From JBDSGC01 sp046594105 (lineage in GTDB: Bacteria; Acidobacteriota; Thermoanaerobaculia; Gp7-AA8), in assembly GCA_046594105.1 (NCBI GenBank), contig JBKJQB010000282.1, positions 1 to 32,700 on the forward strand: DNA of 32,700 bases, given 5' to 3'. Positions within the stretch are counted from its first letter, which is position 1, and each line of letters begins with the position of its first letter. Position numbers and translations under genes: made by a program. The notes under the pieces were generated by a model, which made no database searches, had not been told where the DNA came from, and saw nothing but the letters and a program-made list of their open reading frames with translations. Shown here one piece after another: positions 23,378-30,300 of this stretch.

Positions 23378-25321
23378 ATGCGACTCATGCGGTACGTGTT
23401 CAGTCTGTTCGCGGTGATGTTCCTCGCCATCCCCCTTTGCGCGCAGCAACTGGAGATCCACTACATCGACGTGGGCTGGGGCGGCTCGGTCCTGGTCAAG
23501 GGACCCGACGGCACCACCGTACTGCTGGAAGCCGGAAACACCGGCAAGGGCACGCAATATGTGGTGCCCTACCTGCAGTCGATCGGCATCCAGCCGGCGA
23601 ACGGCCTGGACTACATCGTCGGCGGTCACCAGCATTGCGATCACATCGGCGGTCTTGATGAAGTCATGAGCGCCGGCTACAACGTGCGCATCAAGCAGTA
23701 CAACAACGGGTCGAGCTACGCGTCGTCCTGCGTCGACGGATGGAACGCCGCCGCGGCCAGCACGACCGCCGGTGCGCCAGTGGCCATGCCGGTGGGCACG
23801 GTGATCGCCCTGGGCAACGGGGCGAAGATGACCTGCGTCGCGCGTAACGGCTCGATCATCGGCGGCGGCTCGGTTGCCGTCTCCGACGAGAACGACCGGT
23901 CCATCGCGCTCCTGATTCAATATGGTGGATTCGATTACCTCTGGGCCAGCGACCTCGGTGGTGGCTCCGATTCCTGCACCGGCCGCTCCACCGCACAGTT
24001 GAACGTGGAGACCTCGGTCATCCAGGCCATCTCACCGGGAGGCGCGTTTCCGCTGATCACCGCGGGCGGGATCGACGTCCTGCAGGTCAACCACCACGGC
24101 AGCGAAAGCAGCACCAATCCGGATTACTTCAACCTGGCCAATCCCGCCGTGGCCATCATCGGCGTCGGGGACGGCCAGACCAGCGGCTGGGATCTGCCTC
24201 GCATCGATGTGGTCGAGCATGTGCTTCTCGGTCAGTCCAGCGCCTGCGTGACCGCTCCTCCGACCGTCGTTCTGCAGACCGAGGAAGGAGCACCGGTCGG
24301 AAGCCTGATGAGCAAGTCGGGCTATTGCGTGGGCAACATCAAAGTCACCACCGATGGACTGAATCTTTTCACCGTCTCGGCGGACGGCGCGGTTCATCAG
24401 GGGCCGAACGAGGTCGCTGCCGCGTCGCTGCCGCGCAGCTTCACGCTCGACAGCGCACCTCCCGCTCCCGACACCACCGCACCCTCCACTTCGATCACCG
24501 CACCGGCGTCCGGCGCGACGGTCTCCGGAGTGACCACGGTGACCGCCAGTGCCTCCGATAACGTCGGCGTCACCAAAGTGGAGTTCTACCTGGACGGCGC
24601 ACTGACGGCGACGGATACGGCCTCGCCGTACAGCTGGAGCTGGAGCACCACGACCTCCACGAACGGCGCGCACGCACTCACATCCAAAGCGTACGACGCT
24701 GCCGCGAACAGCACCGTTTCGGCGGCGGTGAGCGTCACCGTCAGCAACGACACCACCCCTCCCGCCACTTCGATCACGGCGCCTGCCGCAGGAGCGACGG
24801 TCAGCGGCACCACTGCCGTCTCTGCCAGCGCGTCGGATAACGTCGGCGTGACCAAGGTGGAGTTCTATCTCGACGGCGCGCTGCAGACGACCGATACCGC
24901 GGCCCCATACGACTGGAGCTGGAACACCACCGCAAGCGCGAACGGCAGTCACTCGCTCACCTCGAAGGCCTATGACGCCGCGGGGAACACCACGATGTCT
25001 GCCGCTGTGGCCGTGACGGTCAGCAACGCAGGCGACACCACGCCTCCGAGCACACCCACCGGCCTCTCCGCTACCGCCGGCAAGCGAAAGATCACCCTCG
25101 GCTGGACCGCATCGACCGACAACGTCGGCGTCTCTGGATATCAGATCTGGCGCGCCACCGCGGCCGCGGGACCTTTCTCCCAGGTGGCCACGACCACGTC
25201 GGTTTCTTACGTAAACACCGGTCTCACCTCGGGCAGCACCTACTACTACTACGTGCAGGCCACCGATGCGGCGGGGAACATCTCCGCGGCATCGAGCACG
25301 GCCAGCGCGACGGCTCGCTAA
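23378..25321 (+). CDS. Secreted ComEC-like metallo-beta-lactamase with two Ig-like and one FnIII domain
   Basis: A 647-residue secreted hydrolase. A Sec signal (residues 1-22, ending PLCAQ) precedes a metallo-beta-lactamase fold at ~25-345. Its start LEIHYIDVGWGGSVLVKGPDG, the metal motif HQHCDH (84-89), SDLGGG with D192 and VNHHGS (238-242) match the ComEC C-terminal hydrolase group. Two tandem Ig-like repeats of about 90 residues follow (~365-547), each with the TTPPATSITAPAAGATVSG-like start and VGVTKVEFYLDG, then an FnIII domain (~550-647) with GWTASTDNVGVSGYQIW. There are no channel helices, so this is not a DNA-uptake ComEC. Cleavage of an extracellular phosphodiester is inference. GGAGG lies four bases before the first of two close ATGs. 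A strong hairpin follows. Confidence 0.9.
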   Translation: MRLMRYVFSLFAVMFLAIPLCAQQLEIHYIDVGWGGSVLVKGPDGTTVLLEAGNTGKGTQYVVPYLQSIGIQPANGLDYIVGGHQHCDHIGGLDEVMSAGYNVRIKQYNNGSSYASSCVDGWNAAAASTTAGAPVAMPVGTVIALGNGAKMTCVARNGSIIGGGSVAVSDENDRSIALLIQYGGFDYLWASDLGGGSDSCTGRSTAQLNVETSVIQAISPGGAFPLITAGGIDVLQVNHHGSESSTNPDYFNLANPAVAIIGVGDGQTSGWDLPRIDVVEHVLLGQSSACVTAPPTVVLQTEEGAPVGSLMSKSGYCVGNIKVTTDGLNLFTVSADGAVHQGPNEVAAASLPRSFTLDSAPPAPDTTAPSTSITAPASGATVSGVTTVTASASDNVGVTKVEFYLDGALTATDTASPYSWSWSTTTSTNGAHALTSKAYDAAANSTVSAAVSVTVSNDTTPPATSITAPAAGATVSGTTAVSASASDNVGVTKVEFYLDGALQTTDTAAPYDWSWNTTASANGSHSLTSKAYDAAGNTTMSAAVAVTVSNAGDTTPPSTPTGLSATAGKRKITLGWTASTDNVGVSGYQIWRATAAAGPFSQVATTTSVSYVNTGLTSGSTYYYYVQATDAAGNISAASSTASATAR

Positions 25322-25334
25322 CGCTCTCTCAGCC

Positions 25335-25365
25335 AACCTTCCCCCGGATCGGTCGGGGGAAGGTT
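25335..25365 (+). terminator. Hairpin terminator after the metallo-beta-lactamase gene
   Basis: AACCTTCCCCC and GGGGGAAGGTT are exact reverse complements with a nine-base loop, 14 bases after the stop codon. The stem is long; the downstream sequence is GT-rich rather than a clean T-run. Confidence 0.6.
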
Positions 25366-25523
25366 GTGGCGGTTGACAGGCGCCGGCATCGACCCTACAT
25401 TAGCCAAACCCACCGAGCGGACCGTCCGGTCTCTCCGCCATTTCTCCCTTCTTCGCTCCACGATGAAAACCAATGAATGTGTTTCTCATTTGCCTTGCCG
25501 TGCTTCTCAGCCTCGGAGATCGA

Positions 25524-25826
25524 ATGAAACCCTTGAGCGAAACCCAGACGCCCTCCCGTCATCTGCTTCTCAAAGCCACCTACCGCGCGGTGGAAGGGAG
25601 CGATCCCGAATATGGCCAGGGCGCGATTGAAAAACAGGATCTCGCCCACCGGGAGATCACGAAGATGGTGTGGCTCATCGAGGTGCCGCCGCCGGCCGAT
25701 CCCGGCGAGTGGAAGGCCCGGCTCAACGAGGGCGTCGATCCAGCCCACGGGTCATTCCATCTGGCCCAGCCGAGCGCGGAAGAGCAGCGGAAAGTCGACG
25801 CAGGAGAGTGGCCCTTGCAGCGCTGA
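25524..25826 (+). CDS. Unknown 100-residue protein
   Basis: Not recognised. It reads MKPLSETQTPSRHLLLKATY to AEEQRKVDAGEWPLQR, a soluble, charged protein without a signal peptide. The ATG at 25524 is chosen because GGAG lies five bases upstream; an in-frame ATG at 25473 would add a hydrophobic stretch but has no ribosome binding site. Conserved-looking parts are KMVWLIEVPPPADPGEWKARLNEG and DPAHGSFHLAQPS. It ends just before an intergenic repeat (25832 onwards). The 25322-25523 gap before it holds the terminator hairpin and otherwise no clear feature. Confidence 0.5.
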   Translation: MKPLSETQTPSRHLLLKATYRAVEGSDPEYGQGAIEKQDLAHREITKMVWLIEVPPPADPGEWKARLNEGVDPAHGSFHLAQPSAEEQRKVDAGEWPLQR

Positions 25827-25831
25827 GCCGG

Positions 25832-25879
25832 GCCGGCACGGCCGGCCGCGTCGGTGCGCAAAGCGTCCGCCACGATTTT
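25832..25879 (-). repeat. 48-base repeat D, copy 1 (inverted)
   Basis: The minus strand reads AAAATCGTGGCGGACGCTTT, then GCGCACCGACGCGGCCGGCC and GTGCCGGC. It is the inverted counterpart of the copy at 26149-26196 and begins six bases after the stop codon of the preceding gene. Confidence 0.8.
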
Positions 25880-25950
25880 CGCCCAGACGGCGAAGCCACC
25901 CGGCCGTTCCCAAGAAACCGTTAGCAAAATTGCGGCATCGCGCGCCCTCT

Positions 25951-26090
25951 CCCATCGAGAGTCCTTCTCCCCGTGCGCGGGGAGAAGGTGCCGAAGGCGG
26001 ATGAGGGGAGCTCACGCGACCACGCAGGACCCCTCATCCCCGCTTCGCGGACCTTCTCCCCGTGCGCGGGGAGAAGGACACTCGATGGGG
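25951..26090. repeat. Mirror element of the CCTTCTCCCC family, copy B
   Basis: Nearly the same as copy A (11734-11870): ends CCCATCGAGAGTCCTTCTCC and GGAGAAGGACACTCGATGGG are inverted repeats, with internal GCGCGG hairpins, a GGATGAGGGG / CCCCTCATCC pair and CGCTTCGCG. It sits between inverted copies of repeat D (25832-25879 and 26149-26196), together making a ~365-base symmetric block in the 376-base gap between two small genes. Confidence 0.88.
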
Positions 26091-26148
26091 AAGCTCCAAG
26101 CGATGACATCTGCAATCAAAGGCGAGCGAGTGACCGCGGGCTGAGGAG

Positions 26149-26196
26149 AAAATTTTGACGGACGCTTTGCGAACCAAGGCCGCCGGCCGTGCCGGC
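26149..26196 (+). repeat. 48-base repeat D, copy 2
   Basis: AAAATTTTGACGGACGCTTT followed by GCGAACCAAGGCCGCCGGCC and GTGCCGGC. It matches copy 1 in inverted orientation and copy 4 (31858-31906) in direct orientation; with copy 4 the match continues leftwards into GAGTGACCGCGGGCTGAGG (26128-26146). Confidence 0.8.
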
Positions 26197-26202
26197 GGCG
26201 GC

Positions 26203-26529
26203 ATGTCGTTTGCGAGGATTCCTTCGCTGATGGAAACTGACGATGAAGACACCAAGCCGGTCCGCGCCGTTCCCGAGACGTCGCCGTTCGACATCGGAGA
26301 TCGCACCATTCTCCAGATGCGCAGCCAGAAATTCGACGTCGAGGAGTTCGGAACCATCGTGGGCCCTCCCCGCCTGGGGGATACGCTGGTGACCAAGGCA
26401 AGAGAGGTGTCCTCCGAACCGCTGGAGCGCATCGAACAGAAACTCGATGCGGCCCTGCGTGCGCTGGAGACGCTGCAACTCCGCGTGGATTCTCTCGATT
26501 CGCTGTTGTCGCGCGTCGTCAATCGTTAG
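26203..26529 (+). CDS. Unknown ~100-residue protein with C-terminal coiled coil
   Basis: Not recognised. It is a soluble acidic protein whose last ~35 residues (PLERIEQKLDAALRALETLQLR onwards) form an amphipathic heptad pattern that should be a coiled coil. The centre, SPFDIGDRTILQMRSQKFDVEEFGTIVG, looks globular. The start is uncertain. The frame is open into repeat D, so the first coding ATG could be 26203, just after the repeat, or 26230 (METDDEDTK); neither has a well-spaced SD site. I list 26203. A third D copy at 26551-26600 follows the gene. A role in oligomerisation is suggested only by the coiled coil. Confidence 0.5.
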   Translation: MSFARIPSLMETDDEDTKPVRAVPETSPFDIGDRTILQMRSQKFDVEEFGTIVGPPRLGDTLVTKAREVSSEPLERIEQKLDAALRALETLQLRVDSLDSLLSRVVNR

Positions 26530-26550
26530 GAGCCTGCGCGGCAGAACGTC

Positions 26551-26600
26551 TTGTGATCTTGGCGGAGCCTTGGGCAACCAGCGCCGCCGGCCGTGCCGGC
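26551..26600 (+). repeat. 48-base repeat D, diverged copy 3
   Basis: TTGTGATCTTGGCGGAGCCTT...GCCGCCGGCCGTGCCGGC. Its right half matches the other D copies well and its left half only partly. It lies between the coiled-coil protein gene and the Sec-exported amidase gene. Confidence 0.6.
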
Positions 26601-26639
26601 TGCGGTGCGGGTAGCGGCACTCGATGCAGGTCCCTGCAC

Positions 26640-26645
26640 TAGAAT
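26640..26645 (+). promoter_or_regulatory. Candidate leaderless -10 box for the Sec-exported amidase gene
   Basis: TAGAAT, six bases before the ATG at 26652; no Shine-Dalgarno sequence. The whole string TAGAATCGCC is shared with the box of the reductase gene at 18212. Confidence 0.6.
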
Positions 26646-26651
26646 CGCCGC

Positions 26652-28355
26652 ATGAAACGAATCGTCATCGTTCTGGTCCTCTCTCTTTCTCTGGCCACGC
26701 TCTCCGCAGCTGCGAAAGACTCGGCAAAAAAGCCCTTCACCGTCGTCGAAGCGACCATCCCCGAGATGCAGGCCGCGCTTCGCTCCGGCCGGGTGACCTC
26801 GCGCGATCTGGTGTTGCAGTCGCTGGCGCGCATCGCCACATGGGAAGACAAGCTCAACGCCGTGATCACGGTGAACCCCGCGGCGCTGGACGAGGCTGAC
26901 CAACTCGATCGCGAACGGGCAGCGGGAAAGATCCGCGGACCCCTGCACGGCATCCCCGTCGCGTTGAAGGACAACATCCACACCACCAACATGCCGACCA
27001 CCGGCGGCGCACTGGTGTTCGATGGCATGGTTCCGCCGTATGAAGCGACCCTGACCAGGAATCTTCGCGACGCCGGCGCGGTGAACATCGCCAAGACGCA
27101 GATGACCGAGCTCGCTAACTGGGTGTCCGGCGGGTCGAATCCGATGCCGAACAACTACAACTCGCTGCACGGCTACGGGATCAATCCGTACGACCCGCGG
27201 AGAGATCCGCGGGAGGCCACCTTCGATGGAAGACCGGTCCTCAACACCGGCGGATCGAGCTCCGGCGCAGGAACCGCCGCGAGTTTCTGGGCGGCGAACG
27301 TGGGGACGGAGACGTCCGGATCGATTCTCAGCCCCGCCAATCAGAACATGCTCGCGGCTGTGAAGCCGACCGTCGGTCGCATCAGCCGTTACGGCGTCAT
27401 TCCCATCACCGCAGATCAGGACACTCCCGGCCCTATGGCCCGCACGGTGACCGATGCCGCCATCATGCTCGGGGCACTGGAAGGGGCCACGGTCGATCCG
27501 CATGATCCGGCGACGTCGAAGTGCACCGCTCCGGCCAATCGCGACTACACGAAGTTTCTCGACGCCAACGGCCTGAAGGGAGCGAGGATCGGTGTGCCTC
27601 GGGCGTTCTATTACGACAAGCTCACTCCTCCCGGAGCGGACAAGCCGCGGGGCGGTCTCAATCCTGACCAGCAGAAAGCGATGGCGGAGGCCATCGAGAT
27701 CCTCCGCAAACAGGGCGCCGAGATCGTCGACCCCGTGGTCATCCCCAGCATCGCCGAGACCGATGCCTCGAAGAATCTCATCAACTGGGGCGTGTGCACC
27801 GACATGGATGACGTCAAGGGAAAGAAGTGCTCCATCGATCTCGCGTACGGGATGGAACGCGACTTCAACCTGTGGCTGGCATCGTTGGGGCCAACCGCGC
27901 CGGTCAAGACGCTGAGCGAGCTCCGTCAGTGGAACAACGCGCACACCAAGGCGGGAGCCATCCGTTACGGACAGTCGCTCCTGGACATCTCCGATGCCAT
28001 GGACCTCGAGCTCTTCAAGTCGCGCTACGAGGCGGATCGGGCCAAGGACATCCTGCTCACAGCGACGAACGGAATTGACGCGGCAATGAAAAGCAACCGG
28101 CTCGACGCGTTGCTCTTTCCCGGTTCGGGTGGAGCATCGATCGCCGCGCGGCCAGGCTATCCGACGGTCATCGTTCCGTTCGCCTTGATTCCGAACGCGC
28201 CGACCACTGCGTTCCCGGAAACGTTCAAAGCGAGGCCGTCGCCGTTCGGTGTCAGCTTCACAGGCATGGCCTGCAGCGAGCCGACCCTGCTCAAGCTCGG
28301 ATACGCGTTCGAGCAGGCCAGCAAACGCCGGGTTCCACCGCCGGACTTGAAGTAG
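26652..28355 (+). CDS. Sec-exported amidase (amidase-signature family)
   Basis: A 567-residue amidase-signature hydrolase with a Sec signal (MKRIVIVLVLSLSLATLSAAA). The triad is K106 in PVALKDNIH, S202 in TGGSSSGAGTAA and S224 in ETSGSILSPAN. The two serines are 22 residues apart rather than the 24 usual for GatA and for the other amidase in this window, so the linking segment is two residues shorter. Other family blocks are GPLHGIPVALKDN, DQDTPGPMARTVTDAAIMLGALEG and PSPFGVSFTGMACSEPTLLKLGYAFEQ. The two amidases are paralogues using different export routes. It follows a TAGAAT box at leaderless distance. The substrate is unknown; extracellular amide or peptide-derivative turnover is inference. 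Confidence 0.92.
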   Translation: MKRIVIVLVLSLSLATLSAAAKDSAKKPFTVVEATIPEMQAALRSGRVTSRDLVLQSLARIATWEDKLNAVITVNPAALDEADQLDRERAAGKIRGPLHGIPVALKDNIHTTNMPTTGGALVFDGMVPPYEATLTRNLRDAGAVNIAKTQMTELANWVSGGSNPMPNNYNSLHGYGINPYDPRRDPREATFDGRPVLNTGGSSSGAGTAASFWAANVGTETSGSILSPANQNMLAAVKPTVGRISRYGVIPITADQDTPGPMARTVTDAAIMLGALEGATVDPHDPATSKCTAPANRDYTKFLDANGLKGARIGVPRAFYYDKLTPPGADKPRGGLNPDQQKAMAEAIEILRKQGAEIVDPVVIPSIAETDASKNLINWGVCTDMDDVKGKKCSIDLAYGMERDFNLWLASLGPTAPVKTLSELRQWNNAHTKAGAIRYGQSLLDISDAMDLELFKSRYEADRAKDILLTATNGIDAAMKSNRLDALLFPGSGGASIAARPGYPTVIVPFALIPNAPTTAFPETFKARPSPFGVSFTGMACSEPTLLKLGYAFEQASKRRVPPPDLK

Positions 28356-28439
28356 GGCATTCAGAAACCGGAAGGACTGATGCGGGCGAAGGCGCGCTTC
28401 ACAGACGATGGCGGAGCGAAGGTAGGGAACCGTCTGACG

Positions 28440-28720
28440 GACGAGTGAGAGTCGCCCGCGCGCCGGAGGCGCAGCCAGAGGGTAGCCAGAGGGTAGCCGG
28501 TCGGCAAGCGCGAAGCGCGCAACCACCGGTCTCGGGTGCGGAGAGAAAACGCCGCCCCGGCGGGGCGGCAGAGAGCATCACCACGGCCCCCGACCCTGCC
28601 GTGGGAAACGGATGGAGTTTCGATTTGCGGCCGCGTTTTCCTGCATCACCGTTTCCCCGGGTCGAGCCCGGGCCGAGCCCGGGCTGGATGGTCGGGCGCG
28701 CCTGCGCCCGCCGACCACCG
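28440..28720. repeat. Gene-free stretch with several GC palindromes
   Basis: The 378-base gap between the amidase and aldo/keto reductase genes has no credible gene. It holds a doubled CAGAGGGTAGC (from ~28476), a GCGCGAAGCGCGC hairpin (~28507-28519), GCCGCCCCGGCGGGGCGGC (28551-28569), CGAGCCCGGGCCGAGCCCGGGC (from ~28663) and GTCGGGCGCGCCTGCGCCCG with CCGAC (28691-28715). These look like further short intergenic palindrome families; convergent transcription would end here. Confidence 0.6.
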
Positions 28721-28733
28721 GGACCTTTCTCCA

Positions 28734-29606
28734 CTACATCTTCTTCGGTGCGATCTTCGCCAATTCCCCGTCGCTCAGCCGCAGCGATGCGCCGGCAATG
28801 TTCTCCTCGAGGTGGGCGACCTTCGAGGTGCCCGGAATGGGCAGCATCACCGGCGACCTCCAGAGCAGCCAGGCCAGGGCGATCTGTGAGGGGGTGGCCT
28901 CGTGACGTGCTGCTGCTTCCGCCATCGCGCTTCTCTGGTTCGCCAGCTTGCCCATCTGCAGCGGGTACCAGGGGATGAATCCGATCGACTCGCGCTCGCA
29001 GTAATCGACCACGCGCTCCCATTCCCGATCGGCCACGTTGTAGCGGTTCTGCACCGAGACGACCGGGAAGAATTTGCGGGCCCGATCGATCTGCTCGACC
29101 GTCACTTCCGAGAGCCCCACGTGACGGATCTTTCCTTCCTCGCGGAACCTGGCGACGGCGGCGAACTGCTCCTCTTCCGGCACCTTCGAATCGATGCGAT
29201 GCAATTGCCACAGATCGATCCGATCCAGTCGCAAGCGGCGCAGGCTTCCCTCCAGCCCCTGGCGCAGGCGCTCCGGCTTCGCGTTCTCCTCCCACTTCCC
29301 AGGACCGGAACGGTCGAAGCCCCCTTTGGTGGCAATGACCAGGTCCTGAGGATAGGGATGCAGAGCCTCTGCAATCAATTCTTCGCTGACATCGGGACCG
29401 TAGGACTCCGCCGTATCGATCAGCGTGGTGCCCAGCTCGACGGCGCGGCGCAGGACTGCCAGCGATTCCACCTTGTTCCTGGGGGGACCCCACACTCCTG
29501 CTCCAGTGATCCTCATCGCCCCGAATCCGAGGCGATGGACCGCCAGGTCGCCACCGAGCAGAAACGTTCCGCTGTCCGCGGCGGTCGTCGTCTTGTTTTC
29601 GTTCAT
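28734..29606 (-). CDS. Aldo/keto reductase
   Basis: A 290-residue NAD(P)H-dependent oxidoreductase with the (alpha/beta)8 barrel of the AKR family. The catalytic Asp and Tyr are in TLIDTAESYGPD, the Lys in VIATKGGF and the His in LWQLHRID. Cofactor-binding segments are VVSVQNRYN and LPIPGTSKVAHLEENIAGA. The order and length fit the AKR group of yeast-like or general stress reductases; the substrate is not predictable. The ATG at 29606 is preferred; a TTG six codons upstream (29624) is possible. Neither has an SD site or TAnnnT box at the leaderless distance. It is followed by the repeat-rich gap and preceded by the PilZ gene 137 bases upstream on the same strand. Confidence 0.92.
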   Translation of the reverse strand: MNENKTTTAADSGTFLLGGDLAVHRLGFGAMRITGAGVWGPPRNKVESLAVLRRAVELGTTLIDTAESYGPDVSEELIAEALHPYPQDLVIATKGGFDRSGPGKWEENAKPERLRQGLEGSLRRLRLDRIDLWQLHRIDSKVPEEEQFAAVARFREEGKIRHVGLSEVTVEQIDRARKFFPVVSVQNRYNVADREWERVVDYCERESIGFIPWYPLQMGKLANQRSAMAEAAARHEATPSQIALAWLLWRSPVMLPIPGTSKVAHLEENIAGASLRLSDGELAKIAPKKM

Positions 29607-29743
29607 GAGGCCGATCAGGAGCAAGACTGGGGCCTTGGAGAACGAATGCGGCTGTCAGATTCTCCCGCCAGGACCTCGTTTGACGGTGGGACGCAAGGCT
29701 TCAGGTCTGGCGCTGCACGGTCTGCCTCCACGGCTTCACCGGG

Positions 29744-30106
29744 TCAGATCACCGGCGGCATCTTTTCTTCGGCCTGCTGCATCGCTTCGAGCGCAGCCCG
29801 CACACGGCGGCAGAACTCGACTTGGGCCTCGCTCCGATCCTGATCGACGGTCAGTCCCGACCGGAACCAGCCCGCCCGATCGGTTTTCCGGCTGCGAGCG
29901 ACGTGACACGACAGCCGGAACACGGTGCCGCTCCAGTTGAACTCGAGGAAGGTCCGCGACCCAGCGGTCATGTCCATCTGATGCTCCACTCCCACGCTGC
30001 TCGCGCCGAGGTCGTAAATCTCCACCCGTCCGCCCATGACCATCCCGTTGGCCGGCTTCTTCAGCCGAAGCCTGCGGCCGGACCGGTGATCGAATTTGAA
30101 GGGCAT
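29744..30106 (-). CDS. PilZ-domain protein
   Basis: A 120-residue single-domain protein that probably senses cyclic di-GMP. The N-terminal RSGRRLRL fits the RxxxR part of the binding motif and EIYDLGASSVGVEHQ fits the (D/N)xSxxG-type part, in the usual spacing. The beta-barrel continues through FLEFNWSGTVFRLSCHVARSR and ends in a helix (EAQVEFCRRVRAALEAMQQAEE). Whether it binds c-di-GMP is not certain, because the second motif has Ala where Ser is common (DLGASSVG). The ATG at 30106 is supported by a TAGAAT box seven bases upstream; an in-frame extension further upstream would cover that box. It is divergent from moeA. Confidence 0.8.
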   Translation of the reverse strand: MPFKFDHRSGRRLRLKKPANGMVMGGRVEIYDLGASSVGVEHQMDMTAGSRTFLEFNWSGTVFRLSCHVARSRKTDRAGWFRSGLTVDQDRSEAQVEFCRRVRAALEAMQQAEEKMPPVI

Positions 30107-30113
30107 CGCGGGG

Positions 30114-30119
30114 ATTCTA
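30114..30119 (-). promoter_or_regulatory. Candidate leaderless -10 box for the PilZ gene
   Basis: Minus-strand TAGAAT, seven bases before the ATG at 30106. No Shine-Dalgarno sequence. It lies in the 194-base divergent region before moeA. Confidence 0.55.
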
Positions 30120-30288
30120 TGGGGTTGGCGCCTTCCGGTACATCCCCCGAACGGGTGAGCGGCGTCAGGTGTCCCCGTCGTCTCTCGCTCTACCCGCTTC
30201 TTCACGGGGCCGGCTGAGAACCGCCGGGCCGGGCCCGCAGGAATGCGCTCCGGACGATTGATGTCGCCTCCCCTCCGCACCCCTTGTG

Positions 30289-30294
30289 TACGAT
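30289..30294 (+). promoter_or_regulatory. Candidate leaderless -10 box for moeA
   Basis: TACGAT, six bases before the GTG at 30301. This decides the moeA start in favour of 30301 over a GTG at 30286, which would lie upstream of the box. Confidence 0.5.
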
Positions 30295-30300
30295 GCGTTG

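Noticed and set aside
26526..28526. Open frame of ~670 codons on the minus strand opposite the Sec-exported amidase
   Set aside because: The plus-strand amidase has all catalytic motifs; the antisense product is Arg-rich and without domains.
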